Source: Verrucomicrobiales bacterium (GTDB lineage: Bacteria; Verrucomicrobiota; Verrucomicrobiia; Verrucomicrobiales; DEV007). Taken from it: a stretch of 47,147 nt of DNA. Positions 18,121 to 25,638 of the stretch are shown here, piece by piece. Positions within the stretch are counted from its first letter, which is position 1; each line of letters starts with the position of its first letter. The DNA lies in the NCBI GenBank assembly GCA_029213065.1, contig JARGPH010000039.1, positions 1,717 to 48,863 of the forward strand, given 5' to 3'. The translations under genes were made by a program, and so were the position numbers. A model generated the notes under the pieces. That model had not been told where the DNA came from. It saw only the letters and a program-made list of their open reading frames with translations, and ran no database searches.

Positions 18121-18828
18121 CTAGAAGTGGAAACGTGCTCCGAGCGTCAGCGCTGAATCGATGCCGTCAAACTCACCGGCAACTTTGAATCCAAGGCGCT
18201 CGTTGAGGTGAAGAATCACACCGGGAGTGAAAACCCAGCCACCATCGTAGGCTTGCTCAAGATAGACGCTTTCCTCAGCAAGGTAGCTCTGGCGCTTGTC
18301 ACCTTCGCGATCCGTGTAGAGAGCCTTTGCAAAGAACTCGAAACGTCCGGCGCGAGCGCGGATGCCGGGACCGAAGTAGTAAGCCCATGAGTCGTAGTCA
18401 CGGTGGCTGTAATCGCGGCCGTATTCTGAATCCATGTGATCAAATCCACCCTCGAAAGTGAGGTCAACGCACTCGGCGATTTCATGACGAACACCAACAC
18501 CCATACGATAGCGACGCGTATCTACATCCACGATGTTGTCGCCCCAGCTGTGATCATAACCACCGGTGTGGATCGAACCGTTGATGAAAAGCAGCGACCC
18601 GAGAGACTTCGAGAAACCAAGTCCATAAGAGTTACCGTTGTCAAAGAAGCGGCTTCCGTAATCATCGAATGAGTATTCGAGATCAACGTAGTCATAGGAG
18701 AGACATGACCCGGTAATCGGAGCGGCAAGAGGTGCGAGACCTTTAGCCGGACGGCTCCAATCTCCAGCCTCTGCCATTCCTGCTACGAGGAAGGACGCAA
18801 TAGCTAATGTAAGCACTGTTTTTTTCAT
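18121..18828 (-). CDS. Predicted outer-membrane beta-barrel protein
   Basis: A 235-residue protein with a classical signal peptide (MKKTVLTLAIASFLVAGMAEA) and a body of alternating aromatic and polar residues typical of amphipathic strands (YDYVDLEYSF, RYRMGVGVRHEI, WAYYFGPGIRARAG, FEFFAKALYTD). It ends in aromatic RFHF, the C-terminal signature for outer membrane insertion. Two cysteines (C42 and one in AECVDL) could pair. It appears monocistronic with its own terminator and a 255-base AT-rich upstream region. Pore or ligand unknown; no specific porin family recognised. Confidence 0.75.
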   Translation of the reverse strand: MKKTVLTLAIASFLVAGMAEAGDWSRPAKGLAPLAAPITGSCLSYDYVDLEYSFDDYGSRFFDNGNSYGLGFSKSLGSLLFINGSIHTGGYDHSWGDNIVDVDTRRYRMGVGVRHEIAECVDLTFEGGFDHMDSEYGRDYSHRDYDSWAYYFGPGIRARAGRFEFFAKALYTDREGDKRQSYLAEESVYLEQAYDGGWVFTPGVILHLNERLGFKVAGEFDGIDSALTLGARFHF

Positions 18829-19083
18829 AATTTTTTGGCGGTATTTTAGAAACTGGGAAACTGAGCGGCCTCAGAATCAGCAAGTTTTTAAAACTTTATC
18901 CTAAATTTTATAAATAGTAAAGAAAAATTAGAATTACTGGAAATATTTTTGTTAAAACCTCATTAAGATCAACCTGCCTCAACCTTGACCTTTCCGCCCA
19001 TTCATGAACAAATCTCTCAATGACCGCATGCCCATCTGGTCTTTGCGCCCAAATCCCGCAGGAACCCCCACCTCTAATCTATC

Positions 19084-20565
19084 TTGAAGAAGCAAATTCC
19101 TATCTCTCTCCTAATTACCGCTTTTGGAATTCTAATCAGCGCCTTGATGTTCCTTGGCTTAAAGGAAAAACTCAGAGTTCCCTACTTCTCTTCTCCTGCA
19201 GTTAAAAGAGAGCGAGACCGGGAGGCTTTTGAGAAAGTCACGATTCAGAGAACTGCTAGCCTCCCTTCATTTCCCAATATCGCTGAAGTAGGAACCGCGC
19301 CTGAATTCACAACGAAAACGAATGCAGATGGAGGGCTCAGTGTAGAGTATTCCTACGTCGAGAGTCATCCCGGTAACGATGCATTGGCTGATGTGTTTGT
19401 AGCGGACATCAACAACGAAGTCGTTCTTCCCACAGGCGTGCGGCTGAAACTAACCGGGATGGCACTCACGTTGCCCGAAGATTCACCCGGAACCAACAAT
19501 GTCAGGTATCCGGAAGTTGATACGAGTGGGCAATGGCTCGATCCGCTCACGCTTGAGCCCAGGCAAAAAGATCCCTGGTTACCTGACTCTGGAAACAACT
19601 GTGGATCACCGACGCTTCATTTGAGTGTCAAAAGTGAAGGTGGCCCACCCGTTCGATGGCTCCCGCCCGTTCTTCACGACGGACAGACCATGACAAGAGC
19701 CAGTGGGCAAAGCTGGTATGCTACGATCGGGCAAGGCGGTTTGCTCCAATGCCGGTTGGACTCTTGGCATTCTACCCAGCTGATCGTCTCGATTCTCGTA
19801 GCCTACGGGGAACCGGAAACTCGTGAACTGACCTTAAAAATAAATGAACAGGTCGAATTTGGAACAGGCGCATTTATCAAGGTGGTCACTGATATCCCAG
19901 CTCATCTAAGATTCAGCGGTAGCGGCAGCGGCAGCACGTATCGGGTTTTAGGTGAAACACAATTTCATGCCGACTATCGAAATCGCTCCCCGGGAGGGCG
20001 ACGGAAACAGCCGAAAAAGCCCAAAGAATTTGGCCTCTTTATCCGGCCTAAACAGTTCGTCTATACCACGTCTTACCAAACGCCGGTGATGAAATCACCC
20101 AGCTATCTCAGGGCCGCAGAAGGAGGCTATTTACCGACTGAGGTTGATCTCGCAGATTGGAAAGAAGGCGCCCCCAACATCCAATTGACGCAGCTTCCCA
20201 AAATGGCTCGTGTGGTTTTCCGAATCCCTAAACTGCCGCGTCTTCCCGAATCGGACAACCTCTTCTCGACCCCGATTCGGAAAGCGGTCATTGAATCGCC
20301 TTCCAATTTTGATGATTTAATCTCAGGCGCAATACAGTCGCGAAACCAAATCTACCCCCTGAACAGAGACCTCAACCCGGATGATTTCCCGATGACTTTT
20401 GAAAATACGACGCCGCTGGAATTGCTTCGCGAATTCGAAAGACTCACGTCCACTGCCATCTATTTTGACGAAAGCGAAATGGCACTTACGACTCAGCGCC
20501 CCTTACTCTTTTGGGAACGATGGGAATCCGAAGTAAAGACTTTGTGGAAACGCTATTTTCCATGA
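19084..20565 (+). CDS. Membrane-anchored protein of unknown function
   Basis: A 493-residue protein whose TTG start gives a basic N-terminus and one membrane span (~7-26, LLITAFGILISALMFLGL), the rest being extracytoplasmic. The next in-frame ATG (codon 22) would cut the span, so TTG is preferred. No family was recognised. The middle is rich in Pro and aromatic residues, with a Gly-Ser-rich patch near 280 (SGSGSGS); the end (LELLREFERLTSTAIYFDE) resembles short secretin or TonB short-N-terminal-type segments, which is only a guess. A 27-codon frame (19004-19087) overlaps the start as TTGA. The last 13 bases overlap the convergent GH16 gene. Confidence 0.65.
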   Translation: MKKQIPISLLITAFGILISALMFLGLKEKLRVPYFSSPAVKRERDREAFEKVTIQRTASLPSFPNIAEVGTAPEFTTKTNADGGLSVEYSYVESHPGNDALADVFVADINNEVVLPTGVRLKLTGMALTLPEDSPGTNNVRYPEVDTSGQWLDPLTLEPRQKDPWLPDSGNNCGSPTLHLSVKSEGGPPVRWLPPVLHDGQTMTRASGQSWYATIGQGGLLQCRLDSWHSTQLIVSILVAYGEPETRELTLKINEQVEFGTGAFIKVVTDIPAHLRFSGSGSGSTYRVLGETQFHADYRNRSPGGRRKQPKKPKEFGLFIRPKQFVYTTSYQTPVMKSPSYLRAAEGGYLPTEVDLADWKEGAPNIQLTQLPKMARVVFRIPKLPRLPESDNLFSTPIRKAVIESPSNFDDLISGAIQSRNQIYPLNRDLNPDDFPMTFENTTPLELLREFERLTSTAIYFDESEMALTTQRPLLFWERWESEVKTLWKRYFP

Positions 20566-21353
20566 GAGGGCCGCTTCCAGACCTTCACGTAGTCCACCTC
20601 GAAATCGGCGGGGAAAACGGTGTCCTCATTCGGAGCTTTCGCCCAGCCGCCCACCGCGAGATTGACGAGCATATACATCGGCTCCTGCGGAATACCCTCC
20701 TTACTGGAATGCCGCTGAACCCCGTCGACATACCACCTGATCTCGTCCGTTTCCCACTCCACCGCAAAAACGTGGAAGGCTTCGGAAAAATCAGGACCTT
20801 CAAAATGAGCCGTATTCGAATCTGATTCCCCGGTTGGATTCGAAGGCTTCGGCCAGTGATTCGTCATGTGAAGTTTATCAGGCTCCTCACAGATAATCTC
20901 GAGCACATCGATTTCCGGAGGCCATCCCATTGATTCAGGAAGAAGCCAGAATGCCGGCCAGAGTCCCTGCCCTTTCGGAACCCGGCAGCGAATCTCGAAG
21001 CGACCGAACTGTTGGTTGAAGGTCCGGTTCGTCGCCATCATCCCGGAGCGATACTCCCGCTTCTTCCCGTCGTAAAAGGCGTCCTCTTTCTCACAGCAGA
21101 TCTTCAGGATTCCGTCCTCAGGGTGAAATGCTTTGATCCAATATCCCTGCAGCTCGTTATTGCGCTCTACTCCCCAGGGATCTTTAGGAATCCACTTGTT
21201 ATAGTCGAGACGCTCGCCATCAAACTCATCGACAAAAGTCAAAGACCATCCCCGCGACTCAGGTGTGCCCTCCTGCGACACGGGCTCCTCCGCATTGAGC
21301 AAGAAAAGCCCGGCGAAGAGCAGCGCAGAACAAACAAGAATCCGGTATGCCAT
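20553..21353 (-). CDS. Secreted glycoside hydrolase family 16 (beta-glucanase/laminarinase type)
   Basis: A 266-residue exported enzyme with an N-terminal signal peptide (LVCSALLFAGLFLLNAEE) and a jelly-roll GH16 domain from about residue 36 (WSLTFVDEFDGERLDYNKW). The catalytic motif E147-I-D149-V-L-E152 provides nucleophile and acid/base; GRFEIRCRVPKGQGLWPAFWLLP and the closing FEVDYVKVW are typical. The regular ExDxxE spacing found here is usual in laminarinases, but agarase or other algal-glucan specificity cannot be excluded. Likely a polysaccharide-degrading role in a marine or algal niche. Its 3' end overlaps the convergent gene by 13 bases. Confidence 0.9.
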   Translation of the reverse strand: MAYRILVCSALLFAGLFLLNAEEPVSQEGTPESRGWSLTFVDEFDGERLDYNKWIPKDPWGVERNNELQGYWIKAFHPEDGILKICCEKEDAFYDGKKREYRSGMMATNRTFNQQFGRFEIRCRVPKGQGLWPAFWLLPESMGWPPEIDVLEIICEEPDKLHMTNHWPKPSNPTGESDSNTAHFEGPDFSEAFHVFAVEWETDEIRWYVDGVQRHSSKEGIPQEPMYMLVNLAVGGWAKAPNEDTVFPADFEVDYVKVWKRPSHGK

Positions 21354-21388
21354 GGCTCAACTATTAAACTTTAACGAAAAGGAGAATC

Positions 21389-22282
21389 CTAATAGTCATA
21401 CTCGCGCCAGGAGATCAATCGAGGGTCCTGAGGATCGTCCCGGGGCATTTCGAGGAACTTGTATTCTTCGAGAAAGGCGTCGATTTCAATGAGACAGGCT
21501 TCGTAGGAAATCGGATCGAAGTTCATATTGAAGAAACTGTGATCACGGCCCTCAAACTCGACGAGCTTGCAGGGAGCTTTTATCTTCTCCAACTTCTGAA
21601 CAAATTCGAACACATCTTCGAAGGGAATGAGCCGGTCCTCGGTCCCATGGAGAATAAGAGTCGGAGGAAGCTTTCTCTCGATACGCTTCGAGAGACAGGC
21701 CAGTTTCGTGGAAATATCAGGACCAAATTGATCATACCCGTAGCGATCTTTATACACGTCGATGATAGGGCTGAAGAGTATCAATCCATTCGGCTTGCAA
21801 CTGAGCGCGGTAATCTCATCATCCCCCGGTTTCACTTTCTTCCTCGATTTACTGAGCGCCGCCGAAGCTGCCATATTGGCACCGGCTGCCGCCCCTACAG
21901 CAATCACCTTGTCAGGGTCGATACGCATCCGCTCCGCATGATGCCGGACAAACTGAATCGCGAGACGGCAATCAGCAAAGGCATCCAGTGGCGTCGAATC
22001 CGGAAACTCACGCTTATCGCGGTACTGAACGAGCCCGCAGACAGCTCCCCGCTCCACCAGATTGAGCGCATGAGGAGCAAACTGACTCACGCTCCCACGA
22101 TCCCAGGCACCGCCGTTAAAAAAAAGGAATACAGGCCGCTTCTCCCCCTCTTTGATATCCTTCGGGATATACGAATGAATCCGGAGAACCTCGCCGGAAT
22201 CCAGGCGCGAATAAATAAGGGGCCTCGCGTTCTCCAGGAGAATCTTTTCACGGTCTTGCAGAAGATGGAGAGGCTTTCCCAT
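21389..22282 (-). CDS. Alpha/beta hydrolase-fold protein lacking the nucleophilic serine
   Basis: A ~297-residue cytoplasmic protein of the esterase/lipase-like alpha/beta hydrolase group: oxyanion-type FFNGGAW, elbow VGAAAGANMAAS, acid loop LILHGTEDRLIP and histidine GRDHSFF. The elbow reads G-A-A-A-G where G-x-S-x-G is expected, so the catalytic serine is alanine (codon GCA), while aspartate and histidine remain. It is therefore probably a non-catalytic binding or scaffold protein, or uses another residue. ATG 22282 is preferred to TTG 22297. It lies 35 bases before the GH16 gene start on the same strand, so the pair may be co-transcribed. Confidence 0.82.
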   Translation of the reverse strand: MGKPLHLLQDREKILLENARPLIYSRLDSGEVLRIHSYIPKDIKEGEKRPVFLFFNGGAWDRGSVSQFAPHALNLVERGAVCGLVQYRDKREFPDSTPLDAFADCRLAIQFVRHHAERMRIDPDKVIAVGAAAGANMAASAALSKSRKKVKPGDDEITALSCKPNGLILFSPIIDVYKDRYGYDQFGPDISTKLACLSKRIERKLPPTLILHGTEDRLIPFEDVFEFVQKLEKIKAPCKLVEFEGRDHSFFNMNFDPISYEACLIEIDAFLEEYKFLEMPRDDPQDPRLISWREYDY

Positions 22283-22383
22283 AGCTATTTGAGCCAAATA
22301 GAGACAGTATGATTTTGAAAACTTTTATCAAGCTTCAACTGGAAAGAGCACCCGAAAACTGGTTTGGTTGACGCCTCATACTC

Positions 22384-23268
22384 ATGATAAACTCTCGCAT
22401 GCGAATTTCCCTACTCCTTCTCACTCTGCTAATTGTCCCGATCCTGAATAACGCTCAGGGACAAACCGCTCAACCCGATCCCACCCTGCGCGTTACGCTC
22501 GAAAGCGCGTATGAAAATTGGAAGACGGCGATGACAACCGGCGACATCAAAAAGTGGGAAGCGACGACCGCGTTTTCGCGTCAACGGGAGATAGAGAATC
22601 GTATCATTTCACAGCGCCTCCCCTTTCCGCAGACCCTCTTTGAAGATCCGATGGACTCACCGCAACTCGGCGGCCTCGTTTCACTGGGGGTTCTCAGCAA
22701 CGGATTCGCAGCCACATCGACCTATTTCGGACGTGCCAATTTTGGCAACGCCACCGGAACCGAAATCCCGGACAACCTCCTTGTGCTGCATTTTTTGAAA
22801 GAGGATGGCATTTGGAAATTTGACAACCTGCGCCTCGTCCGTATCGGCGATGACGGGGAGATTCTTCTGCAAATCAGAAATACCGATTTCTCATTCCTCA
22901 ACGGAGCCGAGTTTCAGCCCGCCGAACAACTCCCCCCGATCGAGCAACCCGTGACCACTCCGGACATGATTGCTGAAGCCTGGATCGACGCGACCGGCTA
23001 CGAGGTGAAAGTCTACGTCAACAATCGTCTCACCGGCACCTTTTCAAATCTGAAAATCACAGAGCTCGTCAACGGAGGCGTCAACAAAGGCCAGAACCTC
23101 ATTCGAATTGAATCAAAGCCTCTCCCTGAGTCGAGCGGCGGCACACCGAAGGTGGAAGTGGCGATCTACGCGGCCGCAGATGCAGAGAGTCAGGCGAACC
23201 GCGTGTTTCACTACCGTCCCGCCGGAGCACCGGAAGCATCCGTCACTCACGGGTTCGACGTTCAGTAG
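22384..23268 (+). CDS. Secreted protein of unknown function
   Basis: A 294-residue protein with a signal peptide (MRISLLLLTLLIVPILNNAQG; ATG at 22399 may be the true start, ATG 22384 adds five residues). Residues ~30-150 (LESAYENWKTAMTTGDIKKWEATT, LLVLHFLKEDGIWKFDNLRL) recall NTF2/DUF4440-like folds, a weak impression. The C-terminal half (WIDATGYEVKVYVNNR, KITELVNGGVNKGQNLIRIE) looks like a beta-rich domain. It stands alone between two minus-strand genes. No function is assigned. Confidence 0.7.
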   Translation: MINSRMRISLLLLTLLIVPILNNAQGQTAQPDPTLRVTLESAYENWKTAMTTGDIKKWEATTAFSRQREIENRIISQRLPFPQTLFEDPMDSPQLGGLVSLGVLSNGFAATSTYFGRANFGNATGTEIPDNLLVLHFLKEDGIWKFDNLRLVRIGDDGEILLQIRNTDFSFLNGAEFQPAEQLPPIEQPVTTPDMIAEAWIDATGYEVKVYVNNRLTGTFSNLKITELVNGGVNKGQNLIRIESKPLPESSGGTPKVEVAIYAAADAESQANRVFHYRPAGAPEASVTHGFDVQ

Positions 23269-23318
23269 GTCGGAGACGGCGAGTCCGCTTCTCCCGGGAA
23301 ACCTCTTGCACGATTCGC

Positions 23319-23338
23319 CTTCCGGAAAGCTCCGGAAG
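23319..23338. terminator. Short perfect hairpin between convergent genes
   Basis: CTTCCGGA, a 4-base loop aagc, TCCGGAAG. It lies between the stop of the plus-strand gene (23268) and the stop of the PEGA gene (23357). There is no T tract on either strand. Its position suggests a shared transcription end. Confidence 0.4.
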
Positions 23339-23356
23339 CTTGGGGCACCGCTGCCA

Positions 23357-25441
23357 CTACCGTGCCCGCATGAGAACGACCCGGAACCCTACGTCGTAGC
23401 GGTCTTTCGCGGACGGGCCGGCTCCCATACGGTTACCGACTTTAAGATCGAACTGGGAAGACCGGTTCCAGGCTCCGCCACGCATTACCTTGCGGTCTGT
23501 GCCAACCCAACTCTCGTTGGGAGTGGCGCCTTCGTTACGCATCCGGTTCACTATCGTCTGGGAATACCAGTCTCCGACCCACTCCCAGACATTTCCGCGA
23601 ACGTCGTAGAGGCCGAATTCGTTGGGAGCAAGCGATCCGACCGGCGAGGTTGATTTCTGACGCTCGAAGAGACTTGAGACCGCGCCATCCAGTTTTTGAA
23701 CGCCCACGAAATGACTCCACTCCTGATCGGTAGGGAGTCGATAACGATAACCCTCGGGAAGGGTTCCACGGGCACTCTCTTCGCCGGTCAACGCTTCACA
23801 GAATTTCATCGCATCATACCAGGTTACACTGTCGACGGGATGATTCGGCGATTTGAAATAGCTGGGATTCGCACCCGTCGTTCTCTCGAACAGCTCCTGA
23901 GTCACCTCGTGCGCCCCAACCCAGCCATCGAGACGACCGAACCAAACCATCTCCTGTCCGAGACTGTTCGTAAAATTCCGCGTCATCACCGGAGCCGCAT
24001 CGAACTTCAAAGTCGCGGAAAAATCGAGAGAGCCTCCGGGCTCGACGACACCGGAAACTCTCGTGCTGCGGTGCTGCGGTTTCGTCAGCTCATAGGTGTA
24101 ACTTCCCGGAGGAACCACCGAAAGGGCCAGTGGAGTGCGCCCGATCGGAACACCGCCCGAAATCACAGCGGCCCCGGAGGGATTACTCTCAATAAATACT
24201 TTTCCGTAATCGAATTCAAAGTTCACCACATTCGATCCGGCACCGGAGTCGACGTAGGCCGTGGAATTCACTTCGTTCAAGCGATCGAACCGCGAGGAAA
24301 ATTGATACTCCCCTTCCGGCATCTCGAGCGAGAAAGGCGTCACTTCACTCCCGTTCCCCAATCGCCTGTCGTCTTGATAGACAACCGCCCCGGGCGGATC
24401 GCTTACAAACTTCACGAGGGCCCGCTCCCAGGCAAATTCGAGGTCCTGGGTCACTCCGTCACGAACCTCCACGGTCCGGCGAATCGGATCCCAATCGCCA
24501 TGTCGCAGCTCGAGGGTGTGCTTGCCAACCGGAAGATCGGCGAGACTCATCGGAGTCGTTCCCGCCTTGCGGGCATTCCCGTTACCACTTTGAATCCAGA
24601 GCTCAGCGCCGTTGGGATCGCTCGTAATATTGAGCCCCCCTTTCGCGAAAACCGCAGAAACCGACGTGTTCCGGTTGTTTTCAATGCGGACCATCTTGGA
24701 ATACTCCGGCCATCCTTCGACCGCCATGAGAATTTGATACTCTCCCGGATCGAGTTTCTCAATCCGCGCCGGAGTTTTGCCAATTTCGATGAGCTCCTTC
24801 GGCTCGTCCCCCACCTTTTTAATCAATTTAAAATCAGCTCCGACAGGTTCGCTAACCACGTCAATTCCGCCTGAGCTTTTCTTCAACTGAATCCCCGCGA
24901 GTTCAATCACCTTCTCGTTCTCAACCGTGACCGATCGTTCCACCGTTTCGTAACCCTCTTTCTTGATCCGAATCGTGTGGGTTCCCAGCGGGATTCCCGC
25001 AAAACGGGCCGGGGAGGTTTGCTCATCAATCCCCTTCAGCAAAATGACAGCTCCAGTCGGCACCGTGCTTACGGCGATAACGCCCTTGGCTTCATCGAGG
25101 CGTCGATCAATCAGGGGAAGCGATGCTATTGCAACAGGGTTCTCCGGATCGATTTCGATCACATCCTGAAAAAAGCGGCGGGCCTCAAGCCACTCCCCCT
25201 TGGCGACGGCTTCACGGGCTTCTGTAATCAACGCGGTCACCTTGGCGGGGCTGGCTCCCGACGGCTCTTCAACCCTTTCCACGACAGGATTCGCATTCCG
25301 CTTCCCAAAATAAAGACCACTGCCAACACCCACCGCAAGAGAGAAGAGCACAAGAACGACCCAGCCCCACCGGGGGACCTTCGATCCCGGTTTGACGCGT
25401 TGCCTCGGCGGCAAGTCGATTTTGGTTGTATGGCGCTCCAT
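23357..25441 (-). CDS. Membrane protein with PEGA repeats and C-terminal FGE/SUMF1-like domain
   Basis: A 694-residue protein: basic cytoplasmic N-terminus, one span (~26-46), a TPR-like helical pair (~65-108, EAVAKGEWLEARRFFQDVIEIDPENP), about five PEGA-type beta repeats (~118-475, each with patterns like TVPTGAVILLKG, SDPNGAELWIQS, SNPSGAAVISGG followed by P-x-G-x-Y/H-T) and an FGE-sulfatase domain (~485-694: GAHEVTQELFER, YRLPTDQEWSHF, VRGNVWEWVGDW, VMRGGAWN, GFRVV). PEGA repeats are seen in surface and cell-wall-facing proteins. The FGE-like fold often lacks the cysteines for sulfatase activation and may bind ligands. GTG 25444 is an alternative start. Confidence 0.85.
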   Translation of the reverse strand: MERHTTKIDLPPRQRVKPGSKVPRWGWVVLVLFSLAVGVGSGLYFGKRNANPVVERVEEPSGASPAKVTALITEAREAVAKGEWLEARRFFQDVIEIDPENPVAIASLPLIDRRLDEAKGVIAVSTVPTGAVILLKGIDEQTSPARFAGIPLGTHTIRIKKEGYETVERSVTVENEKVIELAGIQLKKSSGGIDVVSEPVGADFKLIKKVGDEPKELIEIGKTPARIEKLDPGEYQILMAVEGWPEYSKMVRIENNRNTSVSAVFAKGGLNITSDPNGAELWIQSGNGNARKAGTTPMSLADLPVGKHTLELRHGDWDPIRRTVEVRDGVTQDLEFAWERALVKFVSDPPGAVVYQDDRRLGNGSEVTPFSLEMPEGEYQFSSRFDRLNEVNSTAYVDSGAGSNVVNFEFDYGKVFIESNPSGAAVISGGVPIGRTPLALSVVPPGSYTYELTKPQHRSTRVSGVVEPGGSLDFSATLKFDAAPVMTRNFTNSLGQEMVWFGRLDGWVGAHEVTQELFERTTGANPSYFKSPNHPVDSVTWYDAMKFCEALTGEESARGTLPEGYRYRLPTDQEWSHFVGVQKLDGAVSSLFERQKSTSPVGSLAPNEFGLYDVRGNVWEWVGDWYSQTIVNRMRNEGATPNESWVGTDRKVMRGGAWNRSSQFDLKVGNRMGAGPSAKDRYDVGFRVVLMRAR

Positions 25442-25532
25442 CACTGGTTCAAAGACGGACGACTTGATCGCAGTCGCTATTCATATACACGATTTTGCAT
25501 CATTCCCCCACCCTGTATTATCGCCAAAGCAG

Positions 25533-25557
25533 TTTTTGTGACGTTTTATCACAAAAA
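25533..25557. promoter_or_regulatory. Perfect 9 bp palindrome TGTGA-N7-TCACA
   Basis: TTTTTGTGA (25533-25541) and TCACAAAAA (25549-25557) enclose 7 bases. The inner TGTGA/TCACA halves look like a CRP/FNR-type site, but with 7 rather than the usual 6 intervening bases. It lies 92 bases before the PEGA-FGE start and shares its A run with the rpsA terminator. It could be an operator or merely part of a terminator structure. Confidence 0.4.
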
Positions 25558-25583
25558 AAGGGGCAGAGAATGAACTCTGCCCC
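25553..25583 (-). terminator. Strong intrinsic terminator of rpsA
   Basis: On the minus strand GGGGCAGAG (25583-25575) pairs with CTCTGCCCC (25568-25560) around a 6-base loop and is followed by seven T (25559-25553). It lies 56 bases past the S1 stop. A smaller hairpin, agcggca/tgccgct (25601-25619), lies between. Confidence 0.9.
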
Positions 25584-25638
25584 CTTCTTAAAATGGGATC
25601 AGCGGCACATCATGCCGCTGCCTGTGTGGAGTAGACGA

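Noticed and set aside
23696-24874. 392-codon plus-strand frame
   Set aside because: Antisense to the PEGA-FGE gene, with no family character.
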